In this document: positions 46,708 to 55,747 of the stretch, piece by piece
Position numbering within the stretch: the stretch's first letter is position 1
How the letters are laid out: the number at the start of each line of letters is the position of its first letter
Source of the DNA: JAFECT01 sp035551675
GTDB lineage: Bacteria > Pseudomonadota > Alphaproteobacteria > Caulobacterales > Caulobacteraceae
Assembly: GCA_035551675.1 (NCBI GenBank)
Contig: DASZMV010000018.1
Coordinates: 1-64,000, forward strand
DNA: 64,000 nt
Direction of reading: 5' to 3'
Translations under genes and position numbers: made by a program
Notes under the pieces: generated by a model
What the model was told of the DNA's origin: nothing
Databases searched by the model: none
Seen by the model: only the letters and a program-made list of their open reading frames with translations

Positions 46708-47412
46708 ATGAAAAAAGTCTACCAGGACGCCAAGTCGGCCCTGGAGGGCCTGACCTTCGACGGTATGACCGTCATGTCCGGAGGTTTCGGCCTGTGCGGC
46801 ATCGCCGAGAACCTGATCCTGGGACTGCGGGATTCCGGGGTGAAGGGCCTGACCGTCATCTCCAACAACGCCGGTGTGGACGACTTCGGCCTGGGCCTGC
46901 TGCTGTGGAGCAAGCAGATCCGCAAGATGATCTCGTCCTACGTGGGCGAGAATAAAGAGTTCGAGCGCCAGTTCCTGGCCGGGGAACTCGAGCTGGAGTT
47001 CAATCCCCAGGGCACGCTGGCGGAGCGTATACGCGCCGGCGGCGCCGGCATCCCCGCCTTCTTCACCGCCACCGGCGTCGGCACCCAGGTCGCCGAGGGC
47101 AAGGAGGTGCGCCGCTTCGGCGAGCGTGACTACGTCATGGAGACGGGGCTCATCGCCGACCTTTCGATCGTGCGCGCCTGGAAGGGCGACGCGGCCGGGA
47201 ACCTCGTCTTTCGCAAGACCGCGCGGAACTTCAATCCGATGATGGCCACCGCCGGCAAGGTCACCGTCGCCGAGGTGGAGGAGATCGTGCCGGTCGGCGA
47301 ACTCGATCCCGACAAGATCCACACGCCCGGCATCTTCGTGGATCGCATCGTCCAGTCCGTTTTTGAAAAGCGCATCGAACAAAGAACCGTGCGCCAAAGG
47401 GAGATCGCGTAA
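46708..47412 (+). CDS. scoA: Succinyl-CoA:3-ketoacid CoA transferase subunit A
   Basis: 234 residues, alpha subunit of the SCOT-type heterodimer. Signatures are VMSGGFGLCGIAENLI near the start, the TVISNNAGVDDFGLG segment and a FFTATGVGTQVAEGKEVR loop. It transfers CoA from succinyl-CoA to acetoacetate or related 3-oxo acids. The start at 46708 has AAAGGAA upstream. It overlaps scoB by 1 nt (TAATG). Substrate could be a short-chain acyl acid other than acetoacetate. Confidence 0.95.
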   Translation: MKKVYQDAKSALEGLTFDGMTVMSGGFGLCGIAENLILGLRDSGVKGLTVISNNAGVDDFGLGLLLWSKQIRKMISSYVGENKEFERQFLAGELELEFNPQGTLAERIRAGGAGIPAFFTATGVGTQVAEGKEVRRFGERDYVMETGLIADLSIVRAWKGDAAGNLVFRKTARNFNPMMATAGKVTVAEVEEIVPVGELDPDKIHTPGIFVDRIVQSVFEKRIEQRTVRQREIA

Positions 47413-48071
47413 TGGCTTGGTCGAGGGATCAGCTGGCCCTGCGCGCGGCGCGCGAGCTGAAGGACGGCTTCTACGTGAACCTGGGCATCGGCATTCCGAC
47501 GCTGGTGGCCAACTACATTCCGGCAGGCGTGAACGTCACCCTGCAGTCGGAGAACGGCATGCTGGGCATGGGTCCCTTCCCCTACGCGGGCGAAGAGGAT
47601 CCGGACCTGATCAACGCCGGCAAACAGACGATCACCGAACTTCCCGAGACCTCTTATTTCTCCTCGGCGGACAGTTTCGCGATGATCCGCGGCGGGCACA
47701 TCGACCTGTCGATTCTGGGCGCGATGGAAGTGGCCGAGAACGGCGACATCGCCAACTGGATGATCCCAGGCAAGCTGGTGAAGGGCATGGGCGGCGCCAT
47801 GGACCTGGTCGCGGGCGTCAAGCGTGTCGTTGTGGTGATGGAGCACGCCAACAAGCACGGCCAGTCGAAGGTGCTGCACCGCTGCACGCTGCCGCTCACC
47901 GGCACGGGCGTGGTCAATCTGATCATCACCGACCTGGCGGTGTTCGAGGTCAAGCCGCGCGGCGGCGGTCTCGAACTGATCGAACTCGCCGACGGCGTCG
48001 CCATGGATGAGGTGAAAGCCAAGACCGAAGCGAACTTCACCGTCGCGGAATCGCTGAAGGCGGTGTCCTAG
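47412..48071 (+). CDS. scoB: Succinyl-CoA:3-ketoacid CoA transferase subunit B
   Basis: 219 residues, beta subunit. The catalytic Glu lies in SENGMLGMGPFPY (residue near 50). The GGHIDLSILGAMEVAENGDIAN and LHRCTLPLTG segments are typical of the family. With scoA it forms the active enzyme in ketone-body or short-chain fatty-acid metabolism. The ATG at 47412 shares its A with the scoA stop. The end overlaps the convergent small membrane protein gene by 4 nt. Confidence 0.96.
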   Translation: MAWSRDQLALRAARELKDGFYVNLGIGIPTLVANYIPAGVNVTLQSENGMLGMGPFPYAGEEDPDLINAGKQTITELPETSYFSSADSFAMIRGGHIDLSILGAMEVAENGDIANWMIPGKLVKGMGGAMDLVAGVKRVVVVMEHANKHGQSKVLHRCTLPLTGTGVVNLIITDLAVFEVKPRGGGLELIELADGVAMDEVKAKTEANFTVAESLKAVS

Positions 48072-48346
48072 AGCCTGGGCGCAATCCAGAGCGCCGCGAC
48101 CGCGATCAGGCAGACCGCCAGCGCCACCGGCCGGCCGTTGCGTCCTGAGACGAAGACGATCGCCGCGCCGACGCACCAGGGAAACACCGCGCTGCCGAGC
48201 GCGCCGGCCATCGCCAGGGCGCCGAACTGCTCGTGCCCCGGACCGAGCGCCAGCAGGAAGCACGCCGCCCATGCGGCCGCGAACAACAGCGCGAGATAGG
48301 CGACTTTCACCGCGGCGCGCTCACGCACCGATTGGACGGCCGTCAT
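48068..48346 (-). CDS. Small membrane protein, unknown
   Basis: 92 residues from the ATG at 48346, with GGAGG very close upstream. Three hydrophobic segments are visible (about residues 16-34, 42-62, 71-88) with short charged turns (GPGHEQFG, SGRNGRP). I recognise no family. It overlaps the scoB stop by 4 nt, convergently. It is divergent from the response regulator gene at 48504 across 157 nt. Confidence 0.65.
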   Translation of the reverse strand: MTAVQSVRERAAVKVAYLALLFAAAWAACFLLALGPGHEQFGALAMAGALGSAVFPWCVGAAIVFVSGRNGRPVALAVCLIAVAALWIAPRL

Positions 48347-48503
48347 GGCCCCTCCACGTCTCACCCCCCACAGGCGAGCCCCCGCGCTCTTGATCCTTTC
48401 CTCGTGCGCTTACAGGCCCCTTACGGAAAATTCTTCACCTTCGCGCGAGGTGGAAATCCGGCTAGGATAAGGACTTGGGCGGGGCGAGCGGAAGGCGTCA
48501 TCC

Positions 48504-49181
48504 ATGCGCATCCTTGTCGTCGAAGACAACGAAGAACTGGCCAAACTGCTCGTGCGCGGGCTGCAGACGGCGTCGTTTTCCGCGGACCTGGCGGGCACGG
48601 CCGACGAGGCGGAAGCGGCGCTGCAAGCTGTGCGTTACGCCGCCGTCGTGCTGGACCTCGGCCTGCCGGACCGCGACGGCACGACCGTGCTCAAGGCCAT
48701 GCGCACGCGCAAGGACGCGACGCCGGTCCTGGTGCTGACCGCGCGCTCGGGCGTGCACGACCGCGTTGCGGGTCTGCAGGCCGGCGCCGACGACTATCTG
48801 GTCAAGCCCTTCGCCTTCGAGGAGCTGGCGGCGCGCCTGCGCGCGCTGCTGCGCCGTCCCGGCGACATGCTGGGACGCGTGCTGCAGGTGAACAATCTTC
48901 AACTCGATACCGAGGCGCGCCAGGTGTTCGTCGACGGCGAACCGCAGGTGCTTTCGGCGCAGGAGCTGGCGCTGCTGGAAATCCTCATGCGCCGCGGCGG
49001 CAAGGTGGTCTCCAAGCGGCACATGGAGGACCATCTGTTCGGCCTCACCTCCGAGGTCGGTCCCAACGCGGTCGAGGTCTCGGTGCACCGGCTGCGCAAG
49101 CGACTCGGCAAGCTCGGCGCCACGGTCGACGTGCACACCATTCGCGGCGTCGGCTATCTCCTGGGAGAGACGCCCGCGTGA
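48504..49181 (+). CDS. OmpR/PhoB-type response regulator (winged helix)
   Basis: 225 residues. Receiver with RILVVEDNEELA, phospho-acceptor in AAVVLDLGLPDRDG, Thr in LVLTARSG and Lys in DDYLVKPFAF. A C-terminal winged-helix DNA-binding domain (about 125-222: LQLDTEARQVFVDGE ... VHTIRGVGYLLG) follows. It belongs to the QseB/TctD-like branch. The stop overlaps the GTG of the kinase gene by 4 nt (GTGA), so this is a coupled two-component pair. Target genes are not shown by the sequence. Confidence 0.96.
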   Translation: MRILVVEDNEELAKLLVRGLQTASFSADLAGTADEAEAALQAVRYAAVVLDLGLPDRDGTTVLKAMRTRKDATPVLVLTARSGVHDRVAGLQAGADDYLVKPFAFEELAARLRALLRRPGDMLGRVLQVNNLQLDTEARQVFVDGEPQVLSAQELALLEILMRRGGKVVSKRHMEDHLFGLTSEVGPNAVEVSVHRLRKRLGKLGATVDVHTIRGVGYLLGETPA

Positions 49182-50632
49182 GTGCGGACACCCTGTCCGG
49201 CGCCCGGAACGCGGCTTCCGCCCCAGCCGAAGATCGTCTTCAAGCGCTCGAAAGCCCAGCGATCGAGGACGGTCCGGGCAAGGCAAGGCGCGCGCGCTCG
49301 CTGCTGTGGCGCATCATCGGCCTGCACGTCATCGCCCTGATCGCCGCGGCGGCGGCGATGCTGTTCGCCGTAGTCACCCTGCTCAACGCCACCTTCACCC
49401 GCGCGGAGCATCTGACGCTGCGCCGGCACGAACGCGAGATCCTGGGCGCGCTGAGCTACGAGCAGGCAAACTGGCGCCTGTCGCTGCCGCCGGACGTGCG
49501 CGCGCTCTATTCCGGCGGCCAGGAGGGCTTCTCCTATACGGTGCTGGACGACCGGGGGGATGTGCTGTTCGCCTCGCGTCCGGGCCACGCGCCCTTGCTC
49601 GCGGTAAACCCCCACGCGACGCGGGCGTCGTTTTACCAGGAGGTGGTCGACGCCGGCATCTACACCGGCGGCAGTTTCCCCGAGACGATCGCCGGGCGCC
49701 GCATCTGGGTCCAGGTCACCCAGGACCTGACCAAGCCCGACATGATCATCGACGACGTGATCCTGAGCTATCTTCGCCGTATCGGCTGGCTGCTGGCGCC
49801 GGTGCTGCTGGGGCTTGCGGTCATCGACGTCTACATCGTGCGGCGCGCCCTGCAGCCCGTGCTCGACGCCTCCCAGCGGGCCGAGGCGATCACGCCCAAC
49901 AGCCTGCAGGTGCGCCTGCCCACCACCTCCTTGCCCCGCGAGATCGAACCCCTGGCCAAGGCAATCAACCAGGCGCTCGACCGCCTGGAGGAAGGCTTCA
50001 CCCGCCAGCGCGAATTCACCGCCGACGCGGCGCACGAGTTGCGCACGCCGCTGTCGATCCTGCGCATGCGCGTCGAGGGCCTGCCCGATCGCGAGACAGC
50101 GCAGCCCCTGCTCGACGACATCGACGCCATGACCCGGGTGGTGAGCCAGCTGCTCGAGATGAGCGAGCTCGACGCCATGGTGCTCGACCCGTCGCTGAAA
50201 ACCGACCTCAGCGACCTCGGCGAACGGGTCGTGAGCTATCTCGCGCCCTACGCGCTGGCGCGTAAGAAGCGGATTGCGCTCACCGGCGCGGACCGGCCGG
50301 TGTGGGTGCACGGCGATCCGGACATCCTGTTCCAGGCGGCGCGCAATCTGGTCGAAAACGCGGTCGAGCACACGCCCCAGCGCCGTTCGGTCGAGGTGCA
50401 CATCGAGGCGCCGGGGACGTTCTGCGTCATGGACAACGGGCCCGGCGTGCCCGACGGCGAGCGTGCGCTGATCTTCAAGCGCTTCTGGCGACGCAACCGG
50501 CGCCTCGCCAAAGGCGCGGGCCTGGGTCTTTCCATCGTCACGCGTATCGCCGACGCGCACGGCGGATCGGTGCGGGTGGAGAACAGGCCCCAGGGCGGCG
50601 CGATGTTTACGATCGAGCTTCGATCGGCCTGA
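49178..50632 (+). CDS. Sensor histidine kinase (EnvZ/QseC-like)
   Basis: 484 residues from the GTG at 49178, overlapping the regulator stop. First membrane helix about 45-68, a periplasmic domain of about 130 residues, second helix about 196-216, HAMP, HisKA with REFTADAAHELRTPLS (His near 288), and HATPase_c with LVENAVEH, MDNGPGVP and GAGLGLSIV. It is the partner of the upstream OmpR-type regulator. A stretch of about 40 residues rich in Ala, Glu and Asp precedes the first helix, longer than usual for the family. Confidence 0.95.
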   Translation: MSADTLSGARNAASAPAEDRLQALESPAIEDGPGKARRARSLLWRIIGLHVIALIAAAAAMLFAVVTLLNATFTRAEHLTLRRHEREILGALSYEQANWRLSLPPDVRALYSGGQEGFSYTVLDDRGDVLFASRPGHAPLLAVNPHATRASFYQEVVDAGIYTGGSFPETIAGRRIWVQVTQDLTKPDMIIDDVILSYLRRIGWLLAPVLLGLAVIDVYIVRRALQPVLDASQRAEAITPNSLQVRLPTTSLPREIEPLAKAINQALDRLEEGFTRQREFTADAAHELRTPLSILRMRVEGLPDRETAQPLLDDIDAMTRVVSQLLEMSELDAMVLDPSLKTDLSDLGERVVSYLAPYALARKKRIALTGADRPVWVHGDPDILFQAARNLVENAVEHTPQRRSVEVHIEAPGTFCVMDNGPGVPDGERALIFKRFWRRNRRLAKGAGLGLSIVTRIADAHGGSVRVENRPQGGAMFTIELRSA

Positions 50633-50843
50633 GCACCACCGATTCAGAGGCTTGAACTTTGCCCTTGCGCTGCTGTCGCAGGATGCGCGAACGCACGCGG
50701 CGCATGAAGGCTGTCCATGCGGGGGAGAGGGATTCGTCGGCCTCCACCGCTGCGTAGTCGCCGGCGGCTGCGCCGCAGGCTTCGATCAGATAGTCGGCTT
50801 CGTCGCGCACGAGCGCCCAATAGCTCGGCAACAGGGGAAGCAT
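50607..50843 (-). CDS. Hypothetical small protein
   Basis: 78 residues from the ATG at 50843, with no clear ribosome-binding site; a TTG at 50924 in frame would add 27 residues. Third codon positions are mostly G or C, as in the neighbours, which supports coding. The sequence (LPSYWALVRDEADYLIEACG ... TAFMRRVRSRILRQQRKGK) ends basic and has no family I recognise. It overlaps the 3' end of the kinase gene by 26 nt on the other strand. It may be a false call. Confidence 0.45.
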   Translation of the reverse strand: MLPLLPSYWALVRDEADYLIEACGAAAGDYAAVEADESLSPAWTAFMRRVRSRILRQQRKGKVQASESVVLRPIEARS

Positions 50844-51019
50844 GACCACGGGAGGGCGGGGAGACTGCACAGGAATGGCGCCGCTGACTTGACCGCGCGA
50901 CCCTAGGCGGAGGCTCTTGCACAAACCTGTCAGAACGCGTTCGCTAGACCGTGGTAATTCCTTGAAAAACTGCCATAATGCAGCCTGAAAGATCCAAGTT
51001 CGCGTGAGGGGTGAGCATC

Positions 51020-51883
51020 ATGTCGCGACCGGTGGGGGCGCCTGTGGCGCCGGACGCGGACGCCGCTCGCGTGGCGGCCATCCGCAACAGCATCGACCTG
51101 AGGGACAAGGGTTCGCTGGAGTCCTTCGGCGAACGCGCTCGTCGCGAAGTGGGCGCGAGCCTGGCGCGGCTGCATGCCGAGGCCGGCGGTCGTGAGCTGG
51201 GCGACCTGAGCGACGCGCTTCGCCGGGCAGGCGACGCCGTCCGCGCGCTGGACCCCGCTATGCTGACGCCCACGGGCATGGCGAACCTGTTCGGAGGCCG
51301 CGGGCGCCGGCTGAACTGGTTTCGCGCCAAGTTCGACGCGGCGGCCCGGGCGCTGGACGGGGTCACCGCCGAACTGCGCGACCGCACGCACCGGATCGAA
51401 AAGAAGGGCCATTCGCTGAACACCCTGCACGAGCAGGCGCGCGGCTTCATCCTCGAACTCGACGCTCACCTGGCTGCGGGTCGCGCGCGCGGCGCCGAAG
51501 CGCTGAACCAGGCGGGCGAAAAGGCGGCGGAGGCGGCGGAGTGTTTGCACAGCCGCATCGGCGATCTGGAGGGTCTGCGATCGACCGCGATCCAGCAGCT
51601 GCCGCTGGTGCGCATGGTGCAGAACGTCGACGCGCCGGTGAGCGAAGCGGTTGAGCGCGCCGTGGGCGCCATCGCCGCCTGGAAGACCGACTGGTCCGAG
51701 CGCCTCGGCATGCAGCTCGATCCGCGTCTGAAGTTGCGTCCCGACGAGGGCGGACTGGAGGGCGCCAAGACGCGTCTGCTCGAGGCGCTGGCGGCGACCG
51801 AGGCGTCACTCGCGGAAGCGCGCGGTCGCCGCGGAGAAGCCGAGGCGGAAATGGAACAGGCCGCCAAGCGCGCGAAGGCCTGA
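51020..51883 (+). CDS. TelA/KlaA-like protein (toxic anion resistance family)
   Basis: 287 residues from the ATG at 51020, with GAGGGG 8 nt upstream. The sequence carries family landmarks in order: IDLRDKGSLESFGERAR near the N terminus, a LFGGRGRRLNWFRAKFDAAA segment, and RSTAIQQLPLVRMVQNVDAP with IAAWKTDW toward the C terminus, as in TelA-type proteins. It is shorter than typical TelA (about 350-400 residues). Long amphipathic helices suggest a coiled-coil protein; the C-terminal 45 residues are rich in Ala, Glu, Lys and Arg. The biochemical role of the family is not settled (linked to tellurite and cell-envelope stress). It stands next to the convergent lipid transport operon but alone on its strand. 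Confidence 0.75.
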   Translation: MSRPVGAPVAPDADAARVAAIRNSIDLRDKGSLESFGERARREVGASLARLHAEAGGRELGDLSDALRRAGDAVRALDPAMLTPTGMANLFGGRGRRLNWFRAKFDAAARALDGVTAELRDRTHRIEKKGHSLNTLHEQARGFILELDAHLAAGRARGAEALNQAGEKAAEAAECLHSRIGDLEGLRSTAIQQLPLVRMVQNVDAPVSEAVERAVGAIAAWKTDWSERLGMQLDPRLKLRPDEGGLEGAKTRLLEALAATEASLAEARGRRGEAEAEMEQAAKRAKA

Positions 51884-51893
51884 GTTCGCGCGC

Positions 51894-52544
51894 CTATCCG
51901 GCTGTTGCGTTGGCGGTCGCCTTACGATCCGTCCAGGCCGTCAGGTCCTTGAGCACCGCTGTCACCGCTGCGTTGTAGGCCTGCACGATCGCGCTCACCC
52001 GGTTGTCGCCGGCCGTCTGTTCGGAGCGGAACAGATCTTCGCCCACAACCGCGCGATCCGGGAAACGGATGAGCTGGGCGCGCACGACCACCACCACCTT
52101 GGGCGCGGATTTCGGCCCGTTGTCGTAACGCGCCTCGAAGGTCTCGACCGAGAGGTTCATCACCATCTTTGCCGAGGCCGACTGGCGGCGCTCGACGATG
52201 CGGGTGGACTGGGCGCCGTCCTCGAAAGCCTTGTCGACGGCCTCCTCGAACTGCGACTGCGCGGTCGAGACCCAGCGCGCGCCCTCGATATAGGCCGCCT
52301 CGTCGCCGGACATGGTCAGCATGCGGTCCCCGGCCGCCCCGGCGGTGAAATCCACCGCCGACAGCGAGATCGGAATGCGCGAGCCGTCCGGCGACTGCGT
52401 CGCGGTCATCTGCGGCGTGAAGCGGTAGAGCTGCGCGGGCTTTGCCTTGGGGAACAGCGACACGCAGCCGGCCAGGGCGGCAACGAGCGCGAGGCCCGCG
52501 GCGGCCGCCAGAACGCGGCGCGCAAAGGTCGGGGTCAGGGTCAT
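51894..52544 (-). CDS. ABC-type transport auxiliary lipoprotein (PqiC-like)
   Basis: 216 residues. A lipobox ALAGC with lipidated Cys27 follows the hydrophobic signal, so it is an outer- or inner-membrane lipoprotein. The rest (LYRFTPQMTATQSPDGSRIP, FEEAVDKAFEDG, VSAIVQAYNAAVTAVLKDL) fits the ABC_trans_aux family (DUF330/PqiC). It is the last gene of the Mla-type operon, overlapping the MCE gene by 4 nt, and probably links the inner-membrane MCE complex to the outer membrane. Confidence 0.9.
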   Translation of the reverse strand: MTLTPTFARRVLAAAAGLALVAALAGCVSLFPKAKPAQLYRFTPQMTATQSPDGSRIPISLSAVDFTAGAAGDRMLTMSGDEAAYIEGARWVSTAQSQFEEAVDKAFEDGAQSTRIVERRQSASAKMVMNLSVETFEARYDNGPKSAPKVVVVVRAQLIRFPDRAVVGEDLFRSEQTAGDNRVSAIVQAYNAAVTAVLKDLTAWTDRKATANATAG

Positions 52545-53485
52545 TGCGGGACCTTCACTTCCTTGGACGGGGGCTTGGCGACCAGGCCCTGCGGACTGGC
52601 GCGGATCTCGCGGATCAGCTCATTCAGCGATTCCGAGGTCTGTTGCAAAGATGCGGCGGTGGCGGTCAGCTGCGGCAGGCCCGAGGACGCGAAGTCGGTG
52701 GTGGGGCCCGACAGCTTGGCGATCAGCCCGTTCACCTGCTTGGCCGCTGCGTCGATGTCGGCGGCGGCCTTGGAGATGTTGTCGACCGCCTGCTTGCCGT
52801 CGCCGTCGACCAGGCTGCGGCCGGATTGAGCCAGCTGCGTGAAGTTCTGCATCGCGACGTTGGCGTTCTTGATCGCTTCGTCAGCGTGTTCGATGATGTC
52901 CTTGTGGGCGTTCAGATTGTCGGCCACCTCGCGAACGTCTTTCATGGTCGCCGTGATCTGCTTGATGTTGTCATCGGACAGCACGCGGTTGACGCGGTTC
53001 AGCGCGTCGTTGGCCTTGGTCAAAAGCGCGCCCGAGCCTTCGAGCAGTTCGGAGAGCGGCGACTGTACGCTGTGAATGATCGGCGGTCCGCCGTCACGCG
53101 GCAACGGCTGCGACTTCAATAGCGGCGTCTTGGGCGCGCCTGCGCTGAGCTGGATATAGCTGACGCCGGTGATGCCTTGGGGTTCGAGCTGGGCGTAGGT
53201 GTCGGTCTTCACCGGCACGTCGGAGGTCACCCGGATGGTGGCGATCACGATGTTGGCGTTGCCTTTCTCGAGCCGCAGGTCGGTGACTTCGCCGACCTTG
53301 ATGCCGTTGAAATGCACTTCGCCGCCCTTCGAGAGGCCGCGTACGGCGCCCACGAACTCGACCCGGTAGATGTCGTAGTCGTGCGCGAGGCTCACCTTGG
53401 CGAACCAGACAACGAAGAGCAGGAGGCCTACGACCAGGACCGACGTCGCCAGGCCTATGGCCGCGTAGTGGGCGTTGCGTTCCAT
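52541..53485 (-). CDS. mlaD: MCE family protein (MlaD-like)
   Basis: 314 residues. One N-terminal membrane helix (about 9-31) is followed by a single MCE domain (about 38-120: VEFVGAVRGLSKGGEVHFNG, then IKVGEVTDLRLEKGN). A long helical C-terminal part follows, rich in Ala, Asn and Leu, expected to form a periplasmic tube or needle. MlaD-type proteins bind phospholipids for trafficking between the membranes. It overlaps the ATPase gene by 1 nt (53485) and the lipoprotein gene by 4 nt. The long C-terminal helix is more like PqiB/LetB-type or actinobacterial MCE proteins than the short E. coli MlaD. Confidence 0.94.
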   Translation of the reverse strand: MERNAHYAAIGLATSVLVVGLLLFVVWFAKVSLAHDYDIYRVEFVGAVRGLSKGGEVHFNGIKVGEVTDLRLEKGNANIVIATIRVTSDVPVKTDTYAQLEPQGITGVSYIQLSAGAPKTPLLKSQPLPRDGGPPIIHSVQSPLSELLEGSGALLTKANDALNRVNRVLSDDNIKQITATMKDVREVADNLNAHKDIIEHADEAIKNANVAMQNFTQLAQSGRSLVDGDGKQAVDNISKAAADIDAAAKQVNGLIAKLSGPTTDFASSGLPQLTATAASLQQTSESLNELIREIRASPQGLVAKPPSKEVKVPQ

Positions 53486-54306
53486 CAGTGCGCTCCTTTG
53501 GCCGCGGCGCGACCGCGCGGTCCCAGAAAATACTCTTTGATCCAGGGATGGTCGGATTTTTCGAGCTCGGAGATCTTGTCGTGGGCCACGATATGCTTGT
53601 CGGCGATCACCGCGACCCGGTCGGTGATGGCGTAGAGGCTGTCGAGGTCGTGGGTGACCATGAACACGGTCAGGCCGAGGTTGTCGGCAAGGTCGCGGAT
53701 CAGGCTGTCGAAGGCGGCCGCTCCGATCGGGTCGAGGCCTGCGGTCGGTTCGTCCAGGAAGATCAGCTCGGGATCGAGCGCCAGCGCGCGCGCCAAGCCC
53801 ACCCGCTTGCGCATGCCGCCGGAGATTTCCGCCGGCTTCAGCTTACCCGACTCCACCGGCAGGCCGACCAGCGCGATCTTCAGGTCGGCGATCTCGTCGG
53901 CGAGTTCGTGCGACATCTTGGTGTGCTCGACCAGCGGTGCGGACACGTTCTCGCGCACGGTCAGCGCCGAGAACAGCGCGCCCTGCTGGAACAGCACGCC
54001 CCAGCGTTTCTCGATCTCGTCGTATTCCTTCATGGTGACGCTGGCCATGTCGTAACCGAACACGCGCACCTCGCCGCCATCGGGCTTTTTCAGGCCGATG
54101 ATGCTGTTCAGAAGCACGGTCTTGCCCGCCCCCGAACCGCCGACCAGGCCCATCACCTCGCCTTTCGGCACGATCAGGTTGAGGTTGTCGTGGACGACGT
54201 GGTCTTCGAACTCGCTACGCAGATGGCGCACCACGATCGGCGCATCCTTGGGCGCGGGTCCCGTGTCCGCACCGCCGCCGCCCGGGCCTGACACCGGCAT
54301 GGTCAT
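53485..54306 (-). CDS. mlaF: ABC transporter ATP-binding protein (MlaF-like)
   Basis: 273 residues from the ATG at 54306, overlapping the permease stop by 4 nt (ATGA). Walker A GGSGAGKTVLL, Q-loop VLFQQGALFSALTV, ABC signature EISGGMRKRVGLARA, Walker B LIFLDEPTAGLDP and H-loop VTHDLDS are intact. It powers lipid transport by the MlaE/MlaD complex. A Gly/Pro-rich N-terminal tail of about 20 residues precedes the ATPase domain. An ATG 6 nt further on (54300) would remove two residues. Confidence 0.96.
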   Translation of the reverse strand: MTMPVSGPGGGGADTGPAPKDAPIVVRHLRSEFEDHVVHDNLNLIVPKGEVMGLVGGSGAGKTVLLNSIIGLKKPDGGEVRVFGYDMASVTMKEYDEIEKRWGVLFQQGALFSALTVRENVSAPLVEHTKMSHELADEIADLKIALVGLPVESGKLKPAEISGGMRKRVGLARALALDPELIFLDEPTAGLDPIGAAAFDSLIRDLADNLGLTVFMVTHDLDSLYAITDRVAVIADKHIVAHDKISELEKSDHPWIKEYFLGPRGRAAAKGAH

Positions 54307-55418
54307 ATGTTCGCCTCCATGTACATGAGGGCGAAGGCGGCATCGATCATGATGATCGCAAAGATGGCCTGCACCACTGCGGAGGTGACGCGGCGGCCGA
54401 GCGACTCCACGTCGCCCGATACGGCAAGACCCTGGCGGCAGCCGATCGCGGCGACCACCACCGCGAACACCGGCGCCTTCGACATGCCGACCCAGAAGTG
54501 GACCACGCCGACACTGTCCTGAATGCGCTGGATGAAGAACGCCGGCCCGAGGTCGAGTTTGGCCCAAGCCACGATGGCGCCGCCGAACAGTCCGGCTAGA
54601 TCGGCGACAAAGGTGAGCAGCACCGTCATCAGCAGCAGCGCCACGGTGCGCGGGAGCACCAGGGCGTCGAACGGATCGACGCCCATGACCTCCATGGCGT
54701 CGACTTCCTGGTTCATCTTCATCGCGCCGATCTCGGCGGCGAAGGACGATGCGGAACGGCCCGCGAGCAGCACCGCGGTGATCACCACCGCGAACTCGCG
54801 CAGCACCGCGGTGCCGATCAGTTCGACCGCGAAGACCTGGGCGCCGAACTGCTGCAGCAGGTTCGCGCTGAGGAAGGCGACGACCGCGCCGATGAAGAAG
54901 CTGGTCACCGACACGATCGGCAGCGCGTCGAGGCCCGAGCGCTCGGCCTGGTCGAACCAGGCCGCCCAGCGGATGCGGCTGGGATTCTTGAGCGTGTTGC
55001 CGATCACCGCCAGCAGGTGCCCGTTGAAGGCCAGGCTGCGGTAAAGCTCCATGCCGATGTGCGCCACGCCCTGGCCGATCTTCACCAGGGTGCGGTGGAT
55101 CCAGTAGGGCCGTCTTGTCGGCGGCATCGGCTCGTGGCCGGTGCCCGCCACCAGCTTGAGGATCTGGGCCGCCTGGGGCCGGTCGGCGAAGGCGTCGTCG
55201 GGCGCCCTGCCGATGGCGCGCAGCAGGACATAGGCGCCGGTGGTGTCGAAACGGCCGAGCCTTCCGGCGTCGAGTTGCGCGACCTTGCGCCCGCCCACCG
55301 CCCGCGCGAGCCGCTCGCCGGTGCGGCCGAGCGCCGTCGCGGTCCAGTCGCCGGTCAGGGACAGGCGCGCACCTTCGGGTCGCGAATCGATCTGAAAATC
55401 AGCGGCCTGCATGCTCAT
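54303..55418 (-). CDS. mlaE: MlaE-type ABC permease with N-terminal STAS-like domain
   Basis: 371 residues. The first 100 or so (FQIDSRPEGARLSLTGDW ... VLLRAIGRAPDDAF) form a STAS-like domain, which E. coli encodes separately as MlaB. The remaining part is the MlaE permease with five to six membrane helices (SVTSFFIGAVVAFLSANLLQ, AGRSASSFAAEIGAMKMNQE, DALVLPRTVALLLMTVLLTF). The EIGAMKMNQEVDAMEVMGVDP segment is the coupling element of the family. It is the first gene of the operon, with a 329-nt non-coding region upstream. This fused form is common in alphaproteobacteria. Confidence 0.95.
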   Translation of the reverse strand: MSMQAADFQIDSRPEGARLSLTGDWTATALGRTGERLARAVGGRKVAQLDAGRLGRFDTTGAYVLLRAIGRAPDDAFADRPQAAQILKLVAGTGHEPMPPTRRPYWIHRTLVKIGQGVAHIGMELYRSLAFNGHLLAVIGNTLKNPSRIRWAAWFDQAERSGLDALPIVSVTSFFIGAVVAFLSANLLQQFGAQVFAVELIGTAVLREFAVVITAVLLAGRSASSFAAEIGAMKMNQEVDAMEVMGVDPFDALVLPRTVALLLMTVLLTFVADLAGLFGGAIVAWAKLDLGPAFFIQRIQDSVGVVHFWVGMSKAPVFAVVVAAIGCRQGLAVSGDVESLGRRVTSAVVQAIFAIIMIDAAFALMYMEANI

Positions 55419-55747
55419 CCCATAGCAGAGCTTTCAACACGGCTTAATGCATGCGGTTCCGGACGCGGCCGCCCGGAACCGAAGGCAGGTCCAATTGAGC
55501 TAATTTTCCCACAGGTCACAACGGCGTGATGCTTCCACGCGCTTGTTTGAGTTATGGCTCAATATAACACCGGTACTGACCCCGATCCATACTTAACTCA
55601 TTTAAATGCGGCGCCTCAGGTCGCCCGCAATACAACAAAAGCCCTGAAACTAAAGGCCTATTCGTCGGACTGTTGGGGAACCCGAAGATTGGGGCTGCGT
55701 TATGCCATCAAGTTTCAATCCCACCTCACGTTGAAAGGACGAAGACC
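55419..55747. promoter_or_regulatory. Intergenic region between the Mla operon and the GT-UGM gene
   Basis: A 329-nt stretch, more AT-rich than its surroundings, divergent between the lipid transport operon and the glycosyltransferase-mutase gene. TTGAGTTATGGCTCAA (55545-55560) is a 5-bp inverted repeat. A TTAACTCATTTAA sequence near 55593 resembles a CtrA box but has a 5-nt rather than 7-nt spacer. No promoter could be assigned with confidence. Confidence 0.35.

Noticed and set aside
55590..55610. A CtrA-like TTAA-TTAA site
   Set aside because: The spacer is 5 nt instead of the 7 nt of the CtrA consensus, so I do not call it.
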